Of a stretch of DNA of 64,000 nucleotides, positions 22,508 through 31,772 are shown piece after piece; the stretch's first letter is position 1, and the number at the start of each line of letters is the position of its first letter. The stretch lies in contig VDMD01000004.1 in the NCBI GenBank assembly GCA_007026445.1, positions 1,798,001 to 1,862,000 of the forward strand, written 5' to 3'. The stretch comes from Schizophyllum amplum. Lineage: Eukaryota; Basidiomycota; Agaricomycetes; Agaricales; Schizophyllaceae. Both the position numbers and the translations under genes were made by a program. The notes beneath the pieces are model-generated. The model saw only the letters and a list, made by a program, of their open reading frames with translations, was not told the origin of the DNA and searched no databases.

Positions 22508-23906
22508 GTTACGGGGTTGATTTCAGCGTATGGTCGTTGATGAAGGATGAGGGTGGTTTGGATGGGCAGGAGATCGTTCAAGGGGCAGGGTTAGTCGTGG
22601 GTTGAGTGATTCTATGAGGGCGAACAGTCAGTAAACGATCTTTGCAGAACAGTTGCTCTGCCGTACTCACATTGATAGATGGACTCTGTACGAACCAAGG
22701 ACAACCGATCGTACACGAGCTACAAGGGAGCGAGAGGTAAGGAGAGTAGACGACCGCGCTGGTCTCGTCGTAAATTGAAGCAGGCTGGGCGGTGGGTTAG
22801 CGTGAGGTTTCGTGACAAGCAACGCTTCGCATGAGAACTGCGGGCACGCAGATACACACGGGCAACGTTCAACGAGTTCCAGGATCAACGGCCGGTGATG
22901 AAGTCAAACCGGACAAGACAGGGAGTTGAAGCGCTCGTTTCTTGCGAGGCTGAAAGTCGATTTACTGAAGTCCAGAAGGGGGAGAGGACAAGTAGAAAAG
23001 ACAGACGAAGACCGCGACAACGACGACCAGCACCTGACGACGCACGCGTTGAGCAGGACAGACGACGGAGGCGATGGCGCTGCGGCTGATCGGCACCGGC
23101 GCGGCGCGCGCCCGTCACGTGATCGTCTCGAAGTTGAACATCAACTTCTCTTGGCACTTACTCCGAGCCCCGACCTGCCACCCTCTATCTGTACTTCGGA
23201 CTTCCCCCCTTCCTCTACCCTCCCCTGGGGAAAATAATGTCCTAAACGTCGATCAGGTAGAACAAGCGGTGAACAACGGCATTCCTCAGCGCGAATGCCA
23301 CGAACAGCGCTCAGTGAGCTATATTTCTGCAACGAAGACTGAACTTCGAGTGACCTCAGGAAGAGGCCGTGAGCGATTGCAGTAGCGTGATAAAGCTCAC
23401 AGAAAGCTCCAATTGCTCCTATCTGCACCCTAGCGACAGCCGTGAGGTTATCTATCTTGCCGTCGAATCGGGCCACAAACTCCAGATTCAGCTTGTAATT
23501 TACTTACCACATGTTCACCTTACTTTCCCGTATGCTGAGAGGAAGTCGCATTGGTTGGTCTCCCGCAGACCGCCAGCTTCCTTTCGCACGCCGTCTGCAA
23601 AAGCTGGATCTGTGGATGATGATAACAGATTTCATATCCGGATCCGCTGCTGTAGCGCTATAACTCGTGTGGGGAGCCTTGTTCAGTGCAAGTTCAGTCA
23701 GTGTCCGTCTCTAGCGATTTCGGGTTTAGCGTTCTCCCCATACACAGTACAACCTCTCTGGGTCTACATCTAGGCTCATCTTCCCCGCGCCTCGTCAGAG
23801 CGCGTGCGCGGCCCGTCTTGTGCGCGGAGGCAGATCGAGGCTATCCTGGTGATCGTGTCGCAGCTCTCCCCCTCACCACCTCCCACCCCACGCGCCATCT
23901 CCCACC
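22508..23906. other. Large intergenic gap upstream of MAPKK
   Basis: A 1.4 kb gap between divergent genes, holding a possible small minus-strand gene at 23242-23595 (listed separately). A CT-rich stretch (about 23155-23227) and another just before the MAPKK ATG (about 23868-23905) look like fungal promoter pyrimidine tracts. Confidence 0.35.
23242..23595 (-). CDS. Possible small multi-exon gene, 3' part only
   Basis: This call is tentative. On the minus strand, an acceptor (ttttgcag, about 23595) opens DGVRKEAGGLRETNQCDFLS ending at a good donor (gtaagg). A later exon reads FVARFDGKIDNLTAVAR. A last short segment, ALFVAFALRNAVVHRLFYLI, ends DV and TAG at 23242-23244. Each piece looks coding (hydrophobic C-terminal helix, plausible splice sites), but they lie in different frames, and the join near 23330 has only weak acceptors. 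No start codon or family is identified. Confidence 0.25.
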
Positions 23907-25341
23907 ATGTCCCTCCGCAAGAAACGCAACTTCAAAGCGCTCCAGCTCCCTGGAAAGGAGGATCCTGGCGACTCCAGCGGGCCTGTCGCTGCGCGCCCCG
24001 CCCCTCGGCGACGGCCACCCCCAGTTTATGAGGACGAGAGCGCGGAATCGAAGAGCGCGATGCACGCAACGATCACGAGCACGCTCGCCAGCCTCGACAT
24101 GAACGCGAAGCGGCTGGACCTCAAGGACGAGGACCTGACGGAGCTGCATGAGCTGGGGTCCGGGAACGGGGGGAGCGTGATGAAGGTGCAGCACACCAAT
24201 GGAATGTTCTTGGCGAAGAAGGTGCGTGTTGAACGCTACTCGTGAAAGTGCGGGAGCTGAATGCCATCGAAAGATCGTGCTGATCGACGCGAAGCCGTCG
24301 GTCCGCAAGCAGATCCTGCGCGAGCTGCAGATCCTGCACGCATGTCGCTCGCCGTACATCATCTCCGTCTACGGTCGTACATCAAGACACCCAATCTCTG
24401 CATCTGCATGGAGTTCTGCGAGTACGGCTCGTTTGACAACTTGTACAAGAAGCTAGGGCCCATACACATCGACATCGTCGGCATGGTGGCGCTCGCTGTG
24501 TTGGAGGGCCTCATGTACCTCTACACCACCCACAAGATCATCCATCGCGGTGCGTCCTATCATCAACGCGCTGCTCCCTCCTTGAACGTGTCTTTCCAGA
24601 CATCAAACCATCCAACATCCTCCTCAACGCCGCCGGCGACATCAAACTTTGCGACTTTGGCGTCTCAGGCGAGCTCGAGAACTCGATTGCAAACACCTTC
24701 GTCGGTAATGCTTACCTTGTCGTCGTGCAGGCCCACATTGACCCTTTGTCGTAGGGACATCAACCTATATGTCGCCCGAGCGTATTCAAGGCGCAGAGTA
24801 CTCTGTCAAGTCCGATGTCTGGTCATTGGGCATCACCCTCATTGAACTAGCCGTCGGCCACTTCCCCTGGTCCTCAGAAGACGACGAGCACCCGGAGGAC
24901 ATGGCGCGAACGCTTAACCGGCAGAATAAAGACTTGCTACAACCATCCACACCCAACTCTGCGCGCCACAGCCGCCGGAAGAGCAAGGGTGTCTCCTTGC
25001 ACGGTGGCACCATGCTGCTGTCCATCCTCGAGTTGATGCACCTGATCGTGCAGGAACCGCCGTAAGTAGCGCCTCTCGTCTTCTGCTGCACGTAAACTCA
25101 CCCAAGGCAGTCCGAGGCTACCGGAGGGCAAGTTTTCGCCAGAAGTATGTGAGTTCGTCGACGGATGCCTGGAGAAGGACATTGAGCGGCGGAAATTGCC
25201 TGCGCAATTACTGGTAGGCCGGTGTCTTCCCATGAGAACGTGGTGCTCATGACTTCCCAGGCGCATCCATGGATGGAACAGAGAAGAACGACACCTGTGA
25301 ATATGAAGGCTTGGATAGAAAGCTTCCCCGGCAATTCCTAG
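23907..25341 (+). CDS. MAP kinase kinase (Ste7/Fuz7-type MEK)
   Basis: A dual-specificity kinase that activates a MAPK, probably in the mating/filamentation pathway. The start is [16 protein letters not shown]. The kinase domain shows the Gly-rich loop [15 protein letters not shown], a catalytic Lys in [26 protein letters not shown], and [14 protein letters not shown]. The catalytic loop is IIHR joined to [10 protein letters not shown] by an intron inside HRD. It also has DFG ([20 protein letters not shown]) and APE-like YMSPERI. The activation segment carries S-x3-T (SIANT), the usual MEK phosphosite spacing. A basic/Ser-rich insert ([11 protein letters not shown]) lies in the C-lobe. The protein ends at [20 protein letters not shown] and TAG at 25341. 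One base seems to be missing near 24374, where VYG is followed by [13 protein letters not shown] in the next frame. Ste7 versus Mkk1/2 orthology is inferred from overall similarity only. Confidence 0.9.
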
Positions 25342-25796
25342 TGATATCCTGGACGGACCTTGTCGCGGCCGGGCCTACGCCCGTTCGAGTGTATTACTTC
25401 TCATATTGTTTTCCGTATAGGCCTTGCATCTCTTCGTTATCCTCATGTCGTCGAGCACTTGTCATTCTTTCAATGGAACAGTACCGGAAGGAACATCATT
25501 CACTCAGTGACCTAAAGTGCATCTGAGGAAAGGAGACGAAGCAGCGGATCACAGTCGAGGAATGACAACCAAGAAGCAAAATTGTGCGATAACAATAATC
25601 AAAGGACATTACACAGAGCAGAGTACACGTAGCGAAAGCATTGTCCCTGGACCAATGAGGGAAACGGGTAACAGCAATTAGACATCCAGCATTCGTACGT
25701 CAAGTCAACGGTCGCGAGTACTGCTCAGGCAGTGGAACATCAGTGTGCTGTCACGGGGAAAGAAAGGGAGGCACTGACATTCAACAGGGAGATACT
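25342..25796. other. Convergent intergenic region
   Basis: The 3' ends of the MAPKK (plus) and the Myb protein (minus) face each other across 455 bp. An ACAATAATCAAAGG-type A/T-rich patch (about 25590-25605) is the only composition feature. No gene is seen. Confidence 0.4.
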
Positions 25797-27857
25797 CTAA
25801 TCCTCGTCTGTCCTTCCACGCTTGCGCGCGATCTCGTCGTCGTCGTCATCGGCGTCGGGCGAGTGCTGCCGCTTCACACTCTCCTCCCGTGACGCCGAGT
25901 GCGTCGCGCCCTTCCCACTCTGTTGCCTTTTGCGGATCACCTTTGCCAGCCGATCAAGGCCTGCGAGTACAACGGCGTTATCAGCACACCCAGCGCTTTG
26001 ACACAGCAGAACGCACTCACCCTTCTCGTTGCGCCGATAGTACTCAGCCCAGGCTTTCGCCGAGCGCATGGGATACTGTCGCGGTCACGGGTGTCAGAGC
26101 GGGCGTGCGCGTAGGCAAGGGTTCCTTACGCGTTCGTGGAATCCGCCCCACTTCTCGGCATGTGTGACCTGTTTGAAATTGACAAAGGATGCTATGTGTG
26201 TTGCGACAATGCCGTAGTCGGCGTCGGTAAACGGGCCTCCACTCGTACCCATGTCACTGGCCTTCCAGTTGCGTATCTCGACATCCTCTATGGCAGCAGA
26301 CTCTGTGTCTTCTTCATCGTCCGGTTCCCCCTCGCCGTCCTGTTCGGAATCTTCTGCTTCCGAAAGTGGTGATTCCGAACTTGGTGCGCGGCGAGGTTGC
26401 CTGCGGCGGCGAGACGCTGGCTCCTCTGATGAAGATGTACGACGTGCAGCACGGGCGGCAGCTCTTCGCCGTCGAGGGGTGGGTTGAGGGATCACCTCCT
26501 CCGACGTCTCGGTCGCACCGCCGTCCTCTTCACCCGACGCATCGTCCTCCTCTTCGGATAGTCCTTCCTTGGCCGAGGCAAGGATCTTGTCCGGGAGATC
26601 GTGATGGTTCGACCAGTATGAGGCCCACGACTGGCTACTATGATGCGGCGCCTGATTGGCGTTCCTAGCATGAGATGACGCGGGGTGGTGACTGAGATCG
26701 GGAACGCACCTTCTGCGCCAACGCGTCACACAGCTCACCTCTTGTGAGCGTGGGATTCTCTTTCAATCGCCATGATATGAACTTCAAGAAGAAGTCCCGG
26801 TCCTGTGGCGTGAACTTGTTGCCTCTGCCAGCAGCAACAATGAGTGTGGGAGGCGTGGGCGAGCGTGAAGGAGGCTCTGGAGTCTTCAAGTCGGCATGTG
26901 GGGGAGGCAGGCGTTCATCGAAAACAGCCTCTGGGCCAGTGATGCTGTTAAAAGTGCGTCGCGACTTCTTCGCTGGCGGTACAGAAGAGGTTTGACGAGG
27001 GCTAGGTCGTGACGACGCTGATTCGTGTCGTGCGCGAGCCTGCGTTCGCTTAGCAGAAGCGGAGGAAGGCTCAGGAGAAGGTTCCTCCTTGACGGGCTGC
27101 CTCTTCATCACAGCAGGTGCAGACGGCGGCTCAGCACTCATCGATGGACGGGGAGTGATGCGCGCTTCAATTACTCGGTCGAGCCGGTGCTTGTGGTCGA
27201 GGTAGTAGTCCTTCCACAGACTCGCAGAGTGATTGCGTTTCTGGGATCATCAGCAACACGAATATGCGCGTGACAACAACAGACGCACCCCATGCAGACT
27301 ATTCAACGCTTCCTTATACGACACTCCCGCGTTAAGCCCTTGAATAAGTGTATGCACGATGATGTCCTCTTCACTGCGATCGATAGGGGCGGACATAGCG
27401 TGTGCATGTTGAATGAGTGCGGGCGAAATTCCGAAGCCCATACCGTTCATGGCGCCAAAGTTGTTCATTCCGGGCATTCCTGGGTTCATCTGCTGCCGGT
27501 GGCGCATGTCATTCCACTGCTGATTCTGAGGTGCGAAGCCCTGGGGGTGTTGCTGGGGAGGCGGATGTTGCTGAGCGCGTAGGTGTGGATTCATAGGGTT
27601 GCCTTGCGGCATCATGGGTTGTCCAGTGCCCCATTGCTGACTGGGTGGACCCATGCTGCCCTGCATACCCTGCATTCGCAGCATCTGCATATGCTGCTGG
27701 TTCCCCATCCCGTTTGTCAGCTGTGGCGCGGCGCGGTCAAGTGAGCTGCGGGGAAGGGACTCGAGCTGGAGGAGGCAAAGTCGCTGCCAAACGGGTCGAG
27801 GTCGAAGCCGTTGGCCGGACCGCCGCCGAGAGCAAACTTCTGACCGGAAAAGTCCAT
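25797..27857 (-). CDS. Protein with three Rap1-type Myb-like repeats
   Basis: A probable DNA- or chromatin-binding protein. The start is MDFSGQKFALGGGPANGFDL at 27857. An N-terminal Met/Gln/Pro/Asn-rich low-complexity region (NGMGNQQHMQMLRMQGMQG and more) follows. Three related helical modules come next. The first has SEEDIIVHTLIQGLNAGVSY and, after an intron, KRNHSASLWKDYYLDHKHRL. The second has FTPQDRDFFLKFISWRL and SQSWASYWSNHHDLPDKI. The third has FTDADYGIVATHIASFVNFK and PMRSAKAWAEYYRRNEK. Each keeps the acidic start and the S-x-x-x-W-x-x-Y-(Y/W) end seen in Rap1 Myb domains. Between repeats 2 and 3 lies an acidic, Ser- and Arg-rich linker, and the C-terminus is basic (KRQHSPDADDD, ARKRGRTDED). 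A frame change occurs between AHLTAP and LTNGMGN near 27735-27750, which could be an intron or an indel. No BRCT or RCT domain is seen, so a telomeric Rap1 role is unproven. Confidence 0.75.
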
Positions 27858-28152
27858 TTTGACGACGCGCCCAGCGCAGAAAGGAGGACACGAGGAGCAA
27901 GGCCACCACGACGAGCGAAAACTTTCCAAGGGAGGAACGCCGCGCTCGGCGTGACTCAACGTTATTGGCCGTCACGCCCACGTTCTCGCAACCTCGTCAT
28001 GCGGGGAAGTTTATGCCGAATCCAAGGTGTTCAACCGACACGGCGCCTAACAGCGCGTATTCACGAACAAACTGCCAAGCATTTCCTCATTCCACTCTTC
28101 GTATATAATGTGAGTATGTGTAGTACTTGTGCCGAGTGGCATGTGCACTGTC

Positions 28153-30597
28153 TCAGTCATGCGTAGGCATAACCACAGAGGCACGGTTCCCGATAGCGTC
28201 ATCCGCCCGCCAGAGGCTCGTCGTGGTCTGCAGATCTTCGTCACAGCCTGCCCTAAAAGAGCCACAATAGCACGCACCTTGTTCTGCGTGTAGAAGCTGA
28301 TCCCGCTGTGAAACACAGTTAGCGCTTCGAGAACCGAGTGCTAGAGTGTAGACACGCACCTCGGCCCGTAGAAGCCAACATCACCGAGGAACGAGCCCTT
28401 GTTCCCGCTCCACGAGAACATCGGAAGTGGGACGGGAATGGGCACATTGATCCCGATCTGCCCCACGTTGACCTCCGTCTCGAACTTGCGCCCCGTCGGA
28501 CCGGATTGAGTGAAGATGGCGGCTGACCACAGCGGTCAGAGGCTTGCTGGGAAGAGTGCTCAACCAACGCACCGCCATTCCCGTAGGGATTCCTGTTAAT
28601 AATGTCGATGGCATCGTCAAGGGTCTCGGCACGCAGAAGAACGAGCACAGGTCCAAAGATCTCCTGCCTGTGACAAATAGGTCAAGACCTTAGCTCCATG
28701 AGCGCCGCAAAGGGGAACCCACTTATAGCAAGTCATGTCCGTGCCCGCATCGATGATGGTCGGGCCAATGAAGTTGCCGTCTGGGTAGCCGTCGACGGAG
28801 ATGGCCCGGCCGTCCAGCAGAATTTCGCCGCCTTCTGTCTCCGCAGAGGTGATAAGGCTTGTGATCGTGCTTTTGCAGAAGTAGAGATGACAGGGCCGCT
28901 GGCAAAGAATTCAGTGAACACAGGACTTCGAAAGTGCATCGTCGTGCTCACAGGTCTGCACCCTTTTCAAAGCCACCGCTGACGCTCAACTTCTTTGAGC
29001 GCTCAATAAGCTCTGGGACGAATTTGCCTGCTTCGCCGACCAGCACGGCTATCACGACGTATTGTCAAACTCGGGGCGGCCACTGGCATATCGGCTGATT
29101 GCTCACCTACACTGACCGCCATACAGCGTTGGCCAGCAGCTATGCAAGTCAGCAATGTTCGATCTGAGGATGTACACCAGTACACACCTCCGAAAGCGGC
29201 GCCAATGACAGAGTTCTTTACCGGTGAGCACAAATGCCGAACAATAAAGACGTGCCACATACTAGTGCCAAGTTTTCATTCGCTTCATATGATGATCAGC
29301 GTGGGTAGCGACCTCTGTAGATAAAGGCAGCATACCATCGGGCATTATTATAGCGTGGTTCTTCGCGCCAAGATTAGCCTGCACAAAGATGAGCACCACA
29401 GGCTTCGTATTACAGCATCCACACTGACCTGCACGCGCTTGCCATTTTGCGTGCCCCTGTAGGATACTCAGAGACTAAGCGAATAACTGAGGACGTCCAG
29501 CTGACCTATCGTAGATGTGCTTCCCAGCTTTGTCACCGCCAACAAAGCTGATGGCTTTGATAGCTGGGTGGTCGCACAGACCGTTGACCGTAGGCACACC
29601 GCCGTGGACAACGTTCAAGACACCAGGTGGGAGACCTGGTCGTTCAGAGGTGAGCAACTCCCGCGAAATGAATATTTCAGGTTGGTGAACTCACCTGCGC
29701 GCTGACACAATTCCGCAATGATCATCGCAGCACCGGGATCGCGTTCTGATGGCTTGAGAATGAGCGTGTTCCCAGTCACCGCGGCCATGGGTATTGTCCA
29801 CAGCGGGATCATCGCTGGGAAGTTGAAGGGTGCAATGCTGGCACACACGCCGAGCGGCGCTTTTCGGACGTAGGTGTCCATGTCCTTGCTGACTTCACCG
29901 TTGATCAGTAGGAGCATGGGATTAGAGATGACGCGAGCAGTACCTTCCAACTTCTCGCCCATCAGAGTCGTGGTGGCGGCGGCGGACGTCTCTACGACTT
30001 GCAGACCGCGAAGCAGGTCGCCGTGCGCATCGGGTAGTGTCTTGCCCTGCTCCAGAACAATGCTGTTGGCGATGGCATCTGCGTTCTCCTTGAGGAGCTG
30101 CTGCAACCTGGTGGGAATCAGTCATCTGGAGTGATCACGCGCGTGCAATGTATAAGACGTACTTCAGCGCAAAGCTCTGCCTCTTGAGACACTGGTCCGG
30201 CTCCACGTCTTGAAGGCCTCCTCCGCCGCGCTCACTGCCTGATCAAACTCAGTCTGCGTAGTCTGAGGTACTCTCGAGAGCAGCGTCTGCGTAGACTGGG
30301 GCCGGAGGGGTGGAATGTCAGTTGCCGCCATAACATGCCGCGGCAATGTCCACGCACCGGATCTACAACATCCATCCATTCCGTGGCCTGACTCTCCGAG
30401 AACTCGCCCCCGATGAAGTTCTTGGTCTTCCCTCCCGTCATGCTCGTACCCTTCCACTCAGCAGAGAGCTTCTCCGCATGAGGCAGGGCTGCGGCGCTCA
30501 GCGCCCCGCGCGAGGCCGAGGTAGTGAAGAGGCGCGCAGCAAGCGATGTGCGCCTGGAAACAGCGCGGCAAGCGGTCGTGCGAGTTGCAGCAGACAT
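28153..30597 (-). CDS. Methylmalonate-semialdehyde dehydrogenase (acylating), mitochondrial
   Basis: An ALDH6-family enzyme oxidising methylmalonate (and malonate) semialdehyde to propionyl-CoA (acetyl-CoA) with NAD+ and CoA in valine and pyrimidine catabolism. From [20 protein letters not shown] the N-terminus is Arg/Ser/Ala-rich without acids, as expected for a mitochondrial presequence, and contains LFTTSASRG. The mature part has [65 protein letters not shown] and [14 protein letters not shown]. The catalytic Cys is in [11 protein letters not shown], and [20 protein letters not shown] and [13 protein letters not shown] follow. It ends with SFYTQNK spliced to [11 protein letters not shown]. 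Many short introns are present and the frames agree. It is tandem with the phosphatase gene upstream on the same strand, about 300 bp away. Confidence 0.92.
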
Positions 30598-30891
30598 GGT
30601 CGAAGGCAAGAGGCGCTTGAGCGCTTCCCAAATGATGCCCCGCATTCTCACTGCTCGGAAGACCGGCCCGAACAAAACCTTTGCCGCTTCACTTGCCCGA
30701 TGCGGCATGCCGAAATCCGACTTGAAGGTGCAGCGTGAAGTTGAAGTTGGCTCTAGCGCGGTGCCAGCGAGCCTGCAACAGCCTACTGTTTGTCTTCTCT
30801 GCTAATCTCACTGAAGGGAGCCATCTCTGTATAGATGCAGCAGATAAATTCAATTTCTAGGGAGGGCGAGCTTAGAACCTGACCGGTAAGA

Positions 30892-31616
30892 TTATTTCTT
30901 CTGCGGTCCAAACGTCTTGTCCAGGAAGGCGTGCGAGAGCGCCGTGCACTGTGTGTATACTTGGTCGAAGCCTTTCTGGAAATAAGGGTGGTAGAAGAGA
31001 TGTGGCACAAGTAGTCAGTACGGTCATCTTCGTACGTACGAAGGTTGGACTCACAGCGCCACCGTAGTACGGGTCCGCAATTGGTCTGCCATCTAGGTAT
31101 GATCCCCACAGCTCGAGGGTGGCAGTCGCGTCACGCGGCCTCATACGCTGAAGCGCGCCAAGGTTCGAATTGTCGGCCGCGAGGATGTGTGTAAAGTTAC
31201 GAAAGTCGTCTTGGGAAACCTGACGCGCGACGCGATCGAGGGGTACCTTGTTCTAGGGAAGTGCATTGAGCCATAGGTAAGCGTAGCTGCATGCTAGTCA
31301 AATCGTGCACCTTCTTTAGGGTGGCTAGTGTTCTGTATGGATAACCTTAGCACGGGCGCTAAGCAAGGGAAGAGCGACGCGCCTGTCATCAGGCTCGTCC
31401 CCGGCGTGGTAGGCACCTGTCCCGCAGCTGTCGACATAGATCTCGTTCCCGCGTTGTTTCGCGATATGCCTTAGGACTGCCTCTCCCATGGGCGACCTGC
31501 AGATGTTGCCTGCACGCGTTCGATCGGTCAATCTACCGCCAGCGAACACAGTGGCGGGCCACCTTGCCTAGACATACGACGAGAACGCGAACATCAGGTT
31601 GAGATGAGGATGACAT
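30892..31616 (-). CDS. Low-molecular-weight protein tyrosine phosphatase
   Basis: An Ltp1/ACP1-type phosphatase that hydrolyses phosphotyrosine via a Cys-phosphate intermediate. Exon 1 runs MSSSSQPDVRVLVVCLG. After an intron comes NICRSPMGEAVLRHIAKQRG, so the P-loop reads C-L-G-N-I-C-R-S (C-x5-R-S). Further on are VDSCGTGAYHAGDEPDDRR, ADNSNLGALQRM and the general-acid loop DPYYGG, then AFLDKTFGPQKK and TAA at 30892. All catalytic residues are present. The first intron (31510-31567) must use a GC donor (TAG|GCAAGG) to keep the P-loop. A canonical-looking GTATGT lies 10 bases upstream inside the catalytic Cys codon region and would destroy the active site if used. Length (about 160 residues) is normal for the family. 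Confidence 0.92.
31510..31567 (-). other. GC-AG intron in phosphatase P-loop
   Basis: The exon ends ...TGTCTAG at 31568 and the next begins GCAACATCTGC at 31509; joining them gives C-L-G-N-I-C. The intron starts GCAAGG and ends GTGCAG. No GT donor in the vicinity gives this frame. Confidence 0.8.
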
Positions 31617-31772
31617 GGTCCTCGTCGTCGTAAGTTGTTATGAGCGGGAGCGAACAAGAGTGTTCACTGTCGAGAACACGAAGGCTGTGGTCACTGATTG
31701 ATTTCCTTTTGGGTCCGCGCGACGACGAACAATGATCCCAGTTCGCTTCTCTCCCACACCGCTTCCGCAACT

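Noticed and set aside
27250..27981. N-terminal membrane segment (LVVVALLLVSSFLRW) for the Myb protein
   Set aside because: It lies upstream of the better start at 27857 in a different frame from the conserved first exon and is more likely untranslated.
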